Shown here: positions 48,001 through 56,491 of the stretch, in pieces | Position numbering within the stretch: the first letter of the stretch is position 1 | Layout: each line of letters starts with the position of its first letter | Origin: Saprospiraceae bacterium | GTDB taxonomy: Bacteria; Bacteroidota; Bacteroidia; Chitinophagales; Saprospiraceae | DNA: 64,000 nucleotides | Direction of reading: 5' to 3' | NCBI GenBank assembly: GCA_016710625.1 | Contig: JADJVK010000006.1 | Span: 62,001 to 126,000, forward strand | The notes under the pieces: model-generated | What the model was told of the DNA's origin: nothing | What the model saw: the letters and a program-made list of their open reading frames with translations, nothing else | Databases searched by the model: none | Program-made: the position numbers and the translations under genes

Positions 48001-49233
48001 CAATCGAATATGAATCCGAACTGTGGCGGCGGCGGAGGCGGCTCAGCGATAGTAAGCGGAACGATCCAAACGGAGCAAAAAGAGAACATAGAGAAAGTAG
48101 AGGTGAAAGTAAATGGATTGAGTAAGTCGATAACAGATGCCCAAGGCTTCTTCAATATGTTGTTGAATATCAAGCAAAGTTATGAGATCAAACCAGAGAA
48201 GCTGATAGAATCAAGAAATGGGGTAACGACAGCGGATTTAGTAGCGATCAACAAACATATCTTGGCAGTAGAGGAATTGAAGACACCATATAAGCGAATA
48301 GCAGCGGACATCAACAATGATGGAAAGATATCAACAGCGGATATGGTAGAATTAAGAAAATTAATCTTATTCATCAACGACAACTTTACAAGTAATACAT
48401 CATGGAAGATGGTGGATAAAGCCTATACGTTCACGACAAGTACACCGGAGAAAGAAGCGTATCCATTGAAGGTAACGATAGCGCCATTACAAACTGCATC
48501 ATCAGCGAACTTCGTAGGGGTGAAGATAGGAGACGTAAATGGAAGTGCAAAAGCGAATAATTTAGTAGGAGATGCAACAGAGCGAAGTGGCGGCACAATA
48601 GTATTTGATGTACAAGATGCAAAGCTGAAAGCTGGAGAGACAAGAACAGTTGAATTCAAAGCAAAAGAAATGAAAGCAATCAATGCTTACCAATTCACGA
48701 TGAACTTCGATAAAGAAGCATTAGAGGTAGTAAGTGTAGGAGGATTGAATGAGAGTAACTTTGGATTGAGCTTATTGAGCCAAGGAGCGATCACATTGAG
48801 TAATGAAGCTGCGACAGCGGAACAAGTAATCACGGTGACGTTTAAGGCAAAAGAGGCAGTACAATTGAGTAGTGCAATTAGTGTAGGATCTAACTATACA
48901 GCAGCGGAGGCATATACAGTAAGTGGAGACAAGTATGATGTAGCATTAAGCTTCAACGGAACTATAGCAGGAAACTTCCAATTATTACAAAACCAACCGA
49001 ATCCATACAATGGTAAGACGGTGATCGGCTTTGTATTACCAGAGGCGACGACAGCGACGATGACAATTTTTGATGCGACAGGAAGGACGTTGAAGGTAAT
49101 AAAAGGGGACTATGCGAAAGGCTACAATGAAATAGTAGTAGAGAAAGGAGAAATCAACGCAGTAGGCATCTTATCGTACCGATTAACAACGAGCAGCCAT
49201 TCAGCAACGAAGCAGATGATTGTAACGGAATAA
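45031..49233 (+). CDS. Giant protein B, part 4 (HYR repeats, dockerin, cohesin, T9SS sorting domain)
   Basis: 1400 residues and the intact version of the shared cassette. HYR-like domains start near 25 (IPQIVCPGNVTISC), 285 (APVLECPADVIAS) and 515; a Cys-rich domain is at about 790 (FTGNTCKNDTICQYPTDCGP). A Gly linker at about 997 precedes a carboxypeptidase-regulatory-like domain (1005-1060), a dockerin-like pair of loops (GVTTADLVAINKHIL; DINNDGKISTADMVELRK, about 1062-1120), KIGDVNGSA, a cohesin-like domain (1187-1313) and a type A sorting domain (1314-1400) closing with SATKQMIVTE. The second loop keeps D-N-N-D-G calcium-ligand spacing; the first does not. TTG 45031 is not a real start. 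Confidence 0.8.
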   Translation: MTAYVYHKFSNATCWGLLKIEDKVIPQIVCPGNVTISCAAKEEPSNIGILFPNGLKYGTIMEYNDPSTGVNVYKVGDKKYQVRAGLIDKCSEVSLSYVDVVQEYSCSATTMITKIITRRWSAIDIYGNSSNCTQTISVRRAVLTELVMPINWDGQPGNNRVLNICKDFYTGNPNDYRHRDSAWVKLGNGYPSPKAGLVTVDTIYVGEFDGSHDPLKPGTDTLYLRGTGMPSGATCSTINMLYTDTKLAVCGEGYKLIRDWRILDWCTGQIRNYTQLIKVVDMTAPVLECPADVIASTDGINCLGSGTFPTPVITDLCSVKTSYEVYYNGGTAFPEGGFVGQNPDGSWRYSGFPCGTYNFKYVAKDECGNSTECTTFDLTIRDLTVPVSVCRSLTQVTLTNTQDDPYTTVKECGLTKVESFKFDEGSWDNCGGVYFKVKRVQRPATYDGNGNFDDIVWFNCEDVGTDIDVILRVYDVQPNAGHVNDSYKPTRTDGCGPQGNFNDCVVKVRVEDLVNPTLVCPPSITVNCSTYDFANALPNSKYPAGDSSWFNKYLGRIVVSDCGGTFSAGTFTYNNGSFNVTAPNGSAFDNCYANIQQDVSYELECGVGKITRTFRAIDKGGRQSNPCTQTITVQNPSPFFIDDTQYTDPGPDKADPCDGTELHRVYKEDWLKDQVDIDGSFIDVPVTVLSQDNIIWPDQLVELPNCTGINGIGTECANTGKDAGKPRLLRNDKCDLVAMTYADEVFPIEPNVCVKILRTWTVIDWCQNKPFGKKWYYTQVIKLVDKVAPDFTGNTCKNDTICQYPTDCGPDALTLTASAKDNCTPDANLKYHYFVDLKNNGTNDGTGNSAGVTLTKATGLSYGMHMITWSVEDNCGNVKTCSKSVLVKDCKKPTPVSKLLTVELMPNNCQAVLEALKLNNFSWDNCTPMEKLRFRVAKSGDYKPGMSLAEVLNLNEYVIFNEGELGTQTVALFAIDEDDNWDYVETFIVVQSNMNPNCGGGGGGSAIVSGTIQTEQKENIEKVEVKVNGLSKSITDAQGFFNMLLNIKQSYEIKPEKLIESRNGVTTADLVAINKHILAVEELKTPYKRIAADINNDGKISTADMVELRKLILFINDNFTSNTSWKMVDKAYTFTTSTPEKEAYPLKVTIAPLQTASSANFVGVKIGDVNGSAKANNLVGDATERSGGTIVFDVQDAKLKAGETRTVEFKAKEMKAINAYQFTMNFDKEALEVVSVGGLNESNFGLSLLSQGAITLSNEAATAEQVITVTFKAKEAVQLSSAISVGSNYTAAEAYTVSGDKYDVALSFNGTIAGNFQLLQNQPNPYNGKTVIGFVLPEATTATMTIFDATGRTLKVIKGDYAKGYNEIVVEKGEINAVGILSYRLTTSSHSATKQMIVTE

Positions 49234-49319
49234 TGCTGATAAGAGAGAATAGTTAGAAATAATTATAAAGAGATAAAATAAAAATACCTATGTCATTCTT
49301 TGGCATGGGTATTTTTTTT
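45070..49319 (+). repeat. 3' cassette copy 2, direct repeat of 32661-36893
   Basis: See the first copy. Here the dockerin-cohesin-sorting part is free of indels. Codons switch from AT-ending upstream of 45060 to G/C-ending inside the cassette, and back to AT-ending in the diverged block (about 46590-47000). Confidence 0.85.
49280..49318 (+). terminator. Terminator of second giant gene
   Basis: Same hairpin as at 36853-36893 (AAAAATACCTATGTC / GGCATGGGTATTTTT) with a T-run; part of the cassette repeat. Confidence 0.75.
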
Positions 49320-49347
49320 AATACCTTTATTCAAACATTATTGTTAA

Positions 49348-50607
49348 ATGCAAAAAAATTTGCTTTTCATATCAATTTGCTTATTCTTTAATATATCATC
49401 TTTATTTGCTCATGATGAGCCCACACCACCATGGGGATTTTTTGGACACAAAAAAATAAATAAGTTAGCCATTTTCACATTGCCTCCTGATATGATAAAT
49501 TTCTATAAAAATAACATAGAATATATTTCATCTCATGCAGTGGATCCTGATAAAAGAAGATATGCATCTAAGTATGAAGGAATTAGGCATTTTATTGATT
49601 TGGATCAATATGGTAAACCTCCATTTGAAGATTTACCAATTTCTTGGACAGAAGTAATAGGGAAATATAGCCAATTAATCATAATTGATAATAAAGGGGA
49701 CTCTATACAATTAACTGATTCAAAATATTACAAACAATTAAAAGGCTCAGTTTTTCTATTTCATCCAAATATCAAAAAGGTATTTAAAGTTGATACTATA
49801 AAATTGAAATTGCAATATTTTAAGCACTTTGTTTCTGAAGCTTTGGTTGATCAATACTATGAAGATGATTGGAGTTTGTCTATAGATAGTTTACAAAAAT
49901 TATTTAATCCTTATCCACTAGTCGCTACAAAGTGCATTGTAAAAGATGCTTTTTCTGAACATGGTATATTGCCTTACTTTCTTCCTCAAATTCAAAATAG
50001 ATTAACCCAAGCCTTTAAAGATAAAGATGTGAGTAAAATATTAAGACTTTCTGCCGAAATTGGCCATTATATTGGAGATGCTCATGTTCCTTTGCACACC
50101 ACTAGTAATTATAACGGTCAAAAGACGGATCAAGTAGGTATACATGGATTTTGGGAAAGTAGATTGCCAGAATTATTTGCCGATGATACGTATGACTTTT
50201 TTGTTGGTACTGCAACTTATATGGATAATCCAAATAAACAATTTTGGAAAATGGTTTTAGATAGCCATTCTTATGTCGATAGTGTTTTATTAATTGAGAA
50301 AAAATTGAAAGAAAGATTCCCTGAAGATAATCAATTTTGTTTTGATGAAAGATTAGGAACCACAGTAAGAACACAATGTAAGGAATTTGCAAAAGCTTAT
50401 CATGAGCTATTAAAAGGTCAAGTTGAGGATAGAATGAGGTCTTCTGTTTTGGATATTGGTAGTGCTTGGTACACTGCATGGGTAAATGCAGGTCAGCCAG
50501 ATTTGAATTCTTTAATCAATCAAACAACACCAATTTCAAAAGAAGAAGAGGAAACAGAAAATGCTTTTAAAAAGGGGCAAATAATAGGAAGACCTGAAGA
50601 TCATTAG
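49348..50607 (+). CDS. Secreted zinc-dependent phospholipase C / P1 nuclease-like protein
   Basis: 419 residues. Signal peptide 1-20 ends in LFAHDEPTPP. WGFFGHKKINKLAIFTLPPD, SSHAVDPDKRRYA, RHFIDLDQYG and GHYIGDAHVPLHTTSNYNGQ with HGFWESRLPELF carry the Trp, His and Asp zinc ligands expected of the phospholipase C/P1 nuclease superfamily. In Bacteroidota these are often annotated zinc-dependent phospholipase C or S1/P1 nuclease; the substrate cannot be told from sequence alone. The C-terminus is acidic with no sorting domain, so it is probably periplasmic. No promoter found; it starts 29 bases after the terminator. Confidence 0.75.
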   Translation: MQKNLLFISICLFFNISSLFAHDEPTPPWGFFGHKKINKLAIFTLPPDMINFYKNNIEYISSHAVDPDKRRYASKYEGIRHFIDLDQYGKPPFEDLPISWTEVIGKYSQLIIIDNKGDSIQLTDSKYYKQLKGSVFLFHPNIKKVFKVDTIKLKLQYFKHFVSEALVDQYYEDDWSLSIDSLQKLFNPYPLVATKCIVKDAFSEHGILPYFLPQIQNRLTQAFKDKDVSKILRLSAEIGHYIGDAHVPLHTTSNYNGQKTDQVGIHGFWESRLPELFADDTYDFFVGTATYMDNPNKQFWKMVLDSHSYVDSVLLIEKKLKERFPEDNQFCFDERLGTTVRTQCKEFAKAYHELLKGQVEDRMRSSVLDIGSAWYTAWVNAGQPDLNSLINQTTPISKEEEETENAFKKGQIIGRPEDH

Positions 50608-50613
50608 TAAAAC

Positions 50614-50643
50614 TTTTATATATAAGTTTCGTTATATATAAAA
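50614..50643. terminator. A/T-rich hairpin after phospholipase-like gene
   Basis: 12-bp stem TTTTATATATAA (50614-50625) with TTATATATAAAA (50632-50643), loop GTTTCG. All A/T pairs, so weak, but placed directly after the stop at 50607. Confidence 0.35.
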
Positions 50644-50652
50644 AAAATCTAT

Positions 50653-50814
50653 ATGAGTGCTCCAGCCAAATCTAATGGTAGAATCCTCAAAAATTATGAA
50701 ATTATCATGTTAGTTGTTGCATTAACAATGATATTAGTTTTGAAATTGCAAAAACCAGCAACCAAGAAAGTGGTACAGAATAGCCAAAATTCAATGCAAG
50801 TCATTAAGAAATAG
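50653..50814 (+). CDS. Small single-pass membrane protein (53 aa)
   Basis: ATG 50653 to TAG 50812-50814. MSAPAKSNGRILKNYE, then a hydrophobic helix (IIMLVVALTMILVLKL) and a Lys/Gln/Ser-rich tail (QKPATKKVVQNSQNSMQVIK). Tail-anchored or N-in topology is plausible. It fills the gap between a hairpin and the promoter of the next gene, and its codon pattern looks coding. No family recognised. Confidence 0.55.
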   Translation: MSAPAKSNGRILKNYEIIMLVVALTMILVLKLQKPATKKVVQNSQNSMQVIKK

Positions 50815-50845
50815 TTTGTTGTATTCTTTGTTTTAAGTATAATAT

Positions 50846-50876
50846 TTGTATTATTAGTTATTAATTAGTATATTTG
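50846..50876 (+). promoter_or_regulatory. Bacteroidota-type promoter of third modular gene
   Basis: TTG (50846-50848), 20-nt spacer, TATATTTG (50869-50876). The start codon of the downstream gene is at 50993, giving a leader of about 110 nt. Confidence 0.5.
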
Positions 50877-50992
50877 CTTCTCAGTTTTAGGTATTTTAGA
50901 ATTTTCTTTTATAAATAATCTTCCAGTTTTAGAGCCAAATCTTATGTATCATTTGATACAATTAGTAATTTATATTTAATTTTAAACTGATT

Positions 50993-51253
50993 ATGTCGTT
51001 TATCACATTTTATAAAAGAAATTTGAAAATAGTTATTGTCATTTTTCTTGCTAATTTTTTTATTTCAAATATTTTCAGTCAAGATTCAACTGGTATTATT
51101 ACGCTATGTGGAGTTGATTCTACATTAATTCTAAGTAATGCTCCTAATATTGATTCAACATCATTTCATGAATGCGGATTTGTTAGAAAAGGGCTCCTTT
51201 TTTTGATATTGGATCATATAGTATCAATAATAAACCAGTTTATTTTAAAGTAA
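50993..51253 (+). CDS. T9SS cargo protein C, part 1 (signal peptide)
   Basis: Start of a gene that runs to 54051 (1019 residues when joined). Signal-peptide core NLKIVIVIFLANFFISNIFS followed by QDSTG. The real protein leaves this frame at the T-run 51198-51204: one more T gives GLLFFDIGSYSINNKPVYFK, which continues into VKRKDKPDLFDGNGKFDD, homologous to VYFKVKRVQRPATYDGNGNF of protein B. The stop at 51253 is therefore caused by a one-base deletion. Confidence 0.7.
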   Translation: MSFITFYKRNLKIVIVIFLANFFISNIFSQDSTGIITLCGVDSTLILSNAPNIDSTSFHECGFVRKGLLFLILDHIVSIINQFILK

Positions 51254-51387
51254 AAAGAAAAGATAAGCCAGATTTATTTGATGGGAATGGGAAATTTGAT
51301 GATTTTGTATATTTTAATTGTGATGATATTGACGTTGATATTACAATTATTTTAAGAGTTTATGATGCCAAACCAGATTCTGGTCAT

Positions 51388-54051
51388 GTGTCCGATTCCT
51401 ATTTACCCAATCAACCAAATAGTCACTTTAAAGATTGTGAGGTAGTTGTAAATATTTATGATAATACTTCGCCAACCATTCGTTGCCCATCAGATATTAG
51501 TATAAATTGCTCAAAATATAATTTTGAAAACCCATTAAAAAATAAAGATACTTCTTATTTTAATAAATATTTTGGAATCGTAAATACACAGGATTGCCAA
51601 AAAATTAATCCTTCAAATACTTTCAATTATTTTAATCAACAGAATGCTCAAGCTACTGCACCGAATGGGGTAGCTTTTGATATTTGTTATGTGAAAGTTG
51701 AACAATCTATAAATTATTCTTTTAGCTGCGGAGAGGGTGTAGTGTATCGCAATTTTGTAGCAATCGATAGTGCAGGGAACAAATCATCCACCTGTATACA
51801 AAATATTTATATACATAATGATCAGCCAATTGTCGTTAACCAAAATGTTTATAGAGATCCTGGAGCTTCATTAACTAAACCATGTGATGGTTTACTTCGA
51901 AAAAAAGTAGGAGCATATGAAAATTTTGATACCGACCCATATTTTTCTATAGATTCAGTGCTATCCATCATTTGGCCTGATAAAATAGTAGATATAGTTA
52001 ATTGTGTATTTGCTGATTCCATTGGAACTGGTTGCGATTCAACAGGTAGAGACACAGGAAAACCAATAATTTTAGGAAATGACTTTTGTAATCCAGTTTT
52101 TATGACGTATAAAGACGAGTATTTTCCAATAGAGCCAGGTTTCTGTAGAAAAATATTAAGAACATGGACAGTACATGATATGTGCAGATTAGTAGATACA
52201 TCATGGTCATATTTCCAAGTAATAAATATAAGAGATAAAATTGCTCCCAATTTTACAATGGGTTGTAAAAATGATACAGTTTGTTCATATATAAATGATT
52301 GTTTTCCAACACATATCACTTTATGCTCTGAAGCTGAAGATAATTGCACAATAAAAAGTAAATTGAAATATTCATACATTGTAAATTTATATAATAATGA
52401 TACCTATGACCAATCTGGAAAAGGAAATTGTGCATCAATAATTAATTCTAACCTTTATAATGAAAATCATTCAATAATTTGGGCTGTAGAGGATGATTGC
52501 GGGAATATAAATACATGTAAAATGATTTTTCGGGTGAAAGAATGTACTAAACCAATAGCATATGGAAAAAGTGTTTTCCTAAATTTATCATCGTCAAATT
52601 GCACAGCGGTTTTAGAAGCTAAAATGGTGAATCAAAATAGTACGGACAATTGTACACCAATTAATGAATTGAAATATAAAATTGTGAAGGAAAAAGATTA
52701 TAAATCTAATTATACTACTGAAGAAATTATTAATTTGAGTGATACAATAGTATATAGAGATACAAATGTTGGGGCAAATTTTGTTTATTTAATTGCTGTA
52801 GATAATAATAATAATTGGGGTTCATTCAAGTCTATAGTAATTGTCAATAACACTTTTGGTTGTTTTACTCCAGATAGTTCAACTTCCTATATTACAACAA
52901 AATCAGATTTGGGGGAATTAATTGATAGCGTTGATATTTTTAAAAATGATAGTTTATGGTTCTCTCGTTCTTCTGGAATTAGACCTTTTAAAATATTAGA
53001 TAGTTTGCAACATAAAATAACTATTATTGGAAATTCAAATGCAAGAAATGGTGTGTCGACTGCAGATTTGGTAGCTATAAACAAACATATTTTATTGGTA
53101 GATACTTTAGAAACACCATATAAAAGAATTGCTGCTGATATCAACAACGATAAGAAGATTGCAACAAGTGATATGGTGGAGCTTCGAAAAATAATCTTAT
53201 TCATCCAAGATAAATTTTCAAATAATAAAAGTTGGAAATTTGTAGATAAACTGTATCCATTTTTAACGAATTATCCAGAAAAAGAAAGTTATCAAGAATT
53301 TATATTTTTCAATAAAAACAAATTGAAATATGATTTTGTTGGAATTAAAATCGGGGATGTCAACAATTCAGCTAAATTGAATACATTTAGTGATCATGCA
53401 GTCGATAGGGCATCCATGAATATATTAATTCAAGATAAAAAATTTAGTTTAAATGAAATATTTGAAATTGAATTTGATATAAACGAAATTGGGAATCCAA
53501 TTGATGGACTACAATTTGCTCTGAAATTTGATGCTAATTCGCTGGATTTTGTTGATATGAATGTACAATCAGATTGTTATAATCCAGAATTAGCAAAAGA
53601 TGGTATATTGTTATGTAGCATCTTAAAAGAAGATTTAACCAATTCTACTATTAAAATCAAGTTTAAATCAAAGCAACAAGGATGGTTGAGTGATTTTCTA
53701 AAACAAGATTATGAATGGATTAGAAGTGAATTGTACTTTGGTAATGGGAATATTCACCCATTGGTTTTCGATATTTCAAATAGAATAGAGGAGGATGAAT
53801 TATATCAAAATGAGCCTAATCCTTTTAGCGATCAAACTAAAATCAAGTTTGATTTGTCTGTATCATCGGAGGCTATTTTAACTATTTTTGATATGAATGG
53901 TAGAATTTTGAATAAAATAGCTGGATATTATCCAAAAGGTAAAAATGAAATAGTAATACAAAATAATGATTTAAATGCTTCTGGATTATTGTTTTATCAA
54001 TTAAAAACGCCTAATTATGAAGCTACTAAAAAAATGATAGTGATTCATTAG
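51388..54051 (+). CDS. T9SS cargo protein C, part 2 (HYR-like, dockerin, cohesin, sorting domains)
   Basis: 887 residues from the first ATG; the true frame opens at about 51205. It is a diverged paralogue of the shared cassette in normal AT-rich codons: HYR-like SPTIRCPSDISINCSKYNF, Cys-rich CKNDTVCSYINDC, dockerin-like NGVSTADLVAINKHILLVDT and ADINNDKKIATSDMVELRK (about 550-610), KIGDVNNSA, a cohesin-like domain (QFALKFDANSLDFVDMNV) and a type A sorting domain (QNEPNPFSDQTKIKFDLS, closing ATKKMIVIH). No long Ig or propeller N-terminus is present, so C is close to a minimal cassette with its own signal peptide. The loop DINNDKKIATSD has Lys in place of the usual Gly. Confidence 0.75.
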   Translation: MSDSYLPNQPNSHFKDCEVVVNIYDNTSPTIRCPSDISINCSKYNFENPLKNKDTSYFNKYFGIVNTQDCQKINPSNTFNYFNQQNAQATAPNGVAFDICYVKVEQSINYSFSCGEGVVYRNFVAIDSAGNKSSTCIQNIYIHNDQPIVVNQNVYRDPGASLTKPCDGLLRKKVGAYENFDTDPYFSIDSVLSIIWPDKIVDIVNCVFADSIGTGCDSTGRDTGKPIILGNDFCNPVFMTYKDEYFPIEPGFCRKILRTWTVHDMCRLVDTSWSYFQVINIRDKIAPNFTMGCKNDTVCSYINDCFPTHITLCSEAEDNCTIKSKLKYSYIVNLYNNDTYDQSGKGNCASIINSNLYNENHSIIWAVEDDCGNINTCKMIFRVKECTKPIAYGKSVFLNLSSSNCTAVLEAKMVNQNSTDNCTPINELKYKIVKEKDYKSNYTTEEIINLSDTIVYRDTNVGANFVYLIAVDNNNNWGSFKSIVIVNNTFGCFTPDSSTSYITTKSDLGELIDSVDIFKNDSLWFSRSSGIRPFKILDSLQHKITIIGNSNARNGVSTADLVAINKHILLVDTLETPYKRIAADINNDKKIATSDMVELRKIILFIQDKFSNNKSWKFVDKLYPFLTNYPEKESYQEFIFFNKNKLKYDFVGIKIGDVNNSAKLNTFSDHAVDRASMNILIQDKKFSLNEIFEIEFDINEIGNPIDGLQFALKFDANSLDFVDMNVQSDCYNPELAKDGILLCSILKEDLTNSTIKIKFKSKQQGWLSDFLKQDYEWIRSELYFGNGNIHPLVFDISNRIEEDELYQNEPNPFSDQTKIKFDLSVSSEAILTIFDMNGRILNKIAGYYPKGKNEIVIQNNDLNASGLLFYQLKTPNYEATKKMIVIH

Positions 54052-54061
54052 GATTAATAAC

Positions 54062-54103
54062 AAAAAAATAAGCCATTTGTAATTACAAATGGCTTATTTT
54101 TTT
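54062..54103. terminator. Long bidirectional terminator
   Basis: A 42-nt perfect inverted repeat centred on GTAATTAC, with arms containing TAAGCCATTTG and A/T runs at both ends, between convergent genes ending at 54051 (+) and 54118 (-). Confidence 0.85.
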
Positions 54104-54117
54104 TACCTAAACTACTT

Positions 54118-54729
54118 TTATAGTGCAGCATCATATCTTTTTGCAACTTCTTTCCAATTAATTACATTGAAAAAAGCATTAATGTAATCAGGTCTTCTGT
54201 TTTGATAGTTTAGATAGTAGGCATGTTCCCAAACATCCAAACCTAAGATAGGCACTCCGCCACAGCCTCTTTCTGGAACATCCATTAATGGATTATCTTG
54301 ATTCGGTGTAGAACAAATTTCTAATTTTCCATCTTTTACACATAGCCAAGCCCAACCTGAACCAAATCTAGTAGTAGCAGCAGCAGAGAATTTATTTTTA
54401 AATTCGTCAAAGCTTCCAAAAGTATCAACAATTGCTTTTCCTAAAGCACCATCTGGAACTCCTCCAGCATTTGGACCAATTACTTGCCAAAACATTGAGT
54501 GGTTAAAATGTCCACCACCATTATTTCGAACAGCCATTGGAAATTTGGAAATATTCTTTTGTAAGTCTTCTAATGAAAGTCCTTCAGCTTCTGTTCCAGC
54601 TATTGCATTATTCAAATTGGTAACATAAGCATTGTGATGTTTAGAATGGTGGATTTCCATTGTCCTTGCATCGATATGAGGTTCTAAAGCATTATAATCA
54701 TAACCTAATGCTGGCAATTGATGAGCCAT
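54118..54729 (-). CDS. sodA: Superoxide dismutase, Mn type
   Basis: 203 residues from ATG 54727-54729 ([20 protein letters not shown]); an upstream TTG would add 20 residues not found in the family. Metal ligands: His27 (MEIHHSKHH), His77 ([11 protein letters not shown]), Asp165 and His169 ([19 protein letters not shown]). Gln144 in NQDNPL is the position typical of Mn-specific enzymes, where Fe enzymes use a Gln from a different position; cambialistic use is possible. It converts superoxide to peroxide and oxygen in the cytoplasm. No signal peptide. Confidence 0.93.
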   Translation of the reverse strand: MAHQLPALGYDYNALEPHIDARTMEIHHSKHHNAYVTNLNNAIAGTEAEGLSLEDLQKNISKFPMAVRNNGGGHFNHSMFWQVIGPNAGGVPDGALGKAIVDTFGSFDEFKNKFSAAATTRFGSGWAWLCVKDGKLEICSTPNQDNPLMDVPERGCGGVPILGLDVWEHAYYLNYQNRRPDYINAFFNVINWKEVAKRYDAAL

Positions 54730-54818
54730 ATTATTAATTTTTAAATGATTGAATATAATATAAACAAATAAGGCACTGTGCAGTTGCACAATGCCTTATA
54801 TTTCTTTAAAATAATTTA

Positions 54819-56321
54819 TTATTTCAAGAATACATTGAATTCTGTTCTTCTATTTTTAGCTCTACCAGCAGCAGTTTTGTTATCACCAACTGGTTGGCTA
54901 TCACCGAATCCTGCAGAAGTTAATCTTGAAGCAGCGATACCTTTTTTCACTAAATAATCCATACAAACTTTAGCTCTTCCTTCAGACAATTTTTGATTGT
55001 TTTTAGAATTACCAACATTATCTGTATGTCCATTAATAGAACAACTGTAATTTGGATATTTTGTTAATACATCAAATACTTGATCTAATACTGGATAAGA
55101 TTTTTTCAATAAAGAAGTTTTTCCTGTTTCAAATTGAACAGCTTGAGTCGCAAAATTCAAAACTTCCTTATCTTCTTTCTTCATCTCAGGACATCCTTGA
55201 TTAGATACAGGACCAGCTTCTTTCGGGCATTTATCGTCTTTATCAGCGATACCGTCACCATCTGTATCAGGGCAACCTTTGAATTTAGCAATACCAGCAG
55301 TAGTTGGGCAAGCATCATCTTTGTCTGTTATGCCGTCACCATCAGTATCTGGACATCCTTTGTTAGCTTTTGTACCTTTTTCATTCGGACAAGCATCATC
55401 TTTGTCAGCGATTCCGTCACCATCAGTATCAGGACAGCCTTTTAACTCAACAGTACCTTTTAAATCTGGGCAAGCATCATCTTTGTCAGCGATACCGTCA
55501 CCATCTTTATCAGGACAACCGTTCAATGCAGCTAAACCTTTATCATCTGGGCAAGCATCATCTTTGTCAGCGATACCATCCTCATCTTTATCAGGACAAC
55601 CTTTCAATTCTAATTTTCCATATTCTAATGGACAACTGTCTTCGCTATCTTGTAAGCCGTCACCATCAGTATCAGGACATCCTTGGAATTTTGCAATTCC
55701 TTTCACATCAGGACATTTGTCATCATCGTCAGCGATGCCATCACCATCACGGTCAGCCATTTGACCAAATAAAACCAAAAGACCACCAGAAGTAACCCAA
55801 TTATTTCTATTGTCAGATAAGCCATATCTGTACTCAGTTTGAGCTTGCAAATATAAACCTTCCATTAGTCTTAAATTCAAACCTGCACCAACTGGAACTT
55901 GAGCAGTTACTTTACCTTTTAAATCTTCGTATAAAGCTCCGATACCTCCAGTTAAATATGGAACTAAGATTCTACCATTATTTCCAAATAAATGAAGTTG
56001 ACCAACAACATCTAAACCTGCAAGTAATTCTGATCTCGGACCTAATTTTGTTTTAGAAGCGGGTAAAGTTGCTGTCATTAATCTTAATGGAGCACCAACA
56101 TTGAAATATTTATTAATATTTCTAAAATAACCGATTTCAGCTCCTCCAATACTTTCGAAGTTTGAAGTTTTGAAATGAGATAAATCAGTCAATGGTGTAT
56201 AGAAATCTGGAAATAAAACTTTCCAAGTTATACCATTTGGAGTTTTTTTGTACTGAGCAGATAAATCAATAGATGATATTGCAACAGTAAAAATTAATAG
56301 AAGAATAATTCGTTTTGCCAT
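54819..56321 (-). CDS. OmpA-family outer membrane protein with seven thrombospondin type 3 repeats
   Basis: 500 residues. Signal peptide (1-22); a beta-barrel-like N-terminal domain (about 30-190, ending LLVLFGQMADR); seven 27-residue TSP3 calcium-binding repeats (about 191-379, DTDGDGIADKDDACPxxxG-type with closing GCP); then an OmpA peptidoglycan-binding domain (about 385-500) with INGHTDNVGNSKNNQKLSEG and RLTSAGFGDSQPVGDNK and RAKNRRTEF. It links the outer membrane to the cell wall through a calcium-stiffened stalk. In Bacteroidota such proteins are abundant. It is separated from sodA by about 90 nt. Confidence 0.9.
   Translation of the reverse strand: MAKRIILLLIFTVAISSIDLSAQYKKTPNGITWKVLFPDFYTPLTDLSHFKTSNFESIGGAEIGYFRNINKYFNVGAPLRLMTATLPASKTKLGPRSELLAGLDVVGQLHLFGNNGRILVPYLTGGIGALYEDLKGKVTAQVPVGAGLNLRLMEGLYLQAQTEYRYGLSDNRNNWVTSGGLLVLFGQMADRDGDGIADDDDKCPDVKGIAKFQGCPDTDGDGLQDSEDSCPLEYGKLELKGCPDKDEDGIADKDDACPDDKGLAALNGCPDKDGDGIADKDDACPDLKGTVELKGCPDTDGDGIADKDDACPNEKGTKANKGCPDTDGDGITDKDDACPTTAGIAKFKGCPDTDGDGIADKDDKCPKEAGPVSNQGCPEMKKEDKEVLNFATQAVQFETGKTSLLKKSYPVLDQVFDVLTKYPNYSCSINGHTDNVGNSKNNQKLSEGRAKVCMDYLVKKGIAASRLTSAGFGDSQPVGDNKTAAGRAKNRRTEFNVFLK
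55188..55757 (-). repeat. Seven 81-bp tandem repeats encoding TSP3 units
   Basis: The repeats lie inside the OmpA-like gene at about residues 189-379. Each holds D-x-D-x-D-G-I-x-D with 27-residue periodicity. Repeats 3-7 are more alike (KDDACP) than 1-2. Confidence 0.75.
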
Positions 56322-56491
56322 AAAAAAAGATTGAACTATAACAATAATAATACGGCACTAAGATATAAATAATTATTTTAATGGATATTAATATATTGAA
56401 ATAAAAAAAAAAAATCAAAAAATATTTTAAATAAGAACGGGAAATACACATTAATAAAGATATTTGGAGTTGAATTCAAAATTATATTAAA

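Noticed and set aside
55279..55795. Plus-strand open frames opposite the TSP3 repeats
   Set aside because: Periodic Ser/His-rich translations are complements of the DxDGDG repeats of the OmpA-like gene.
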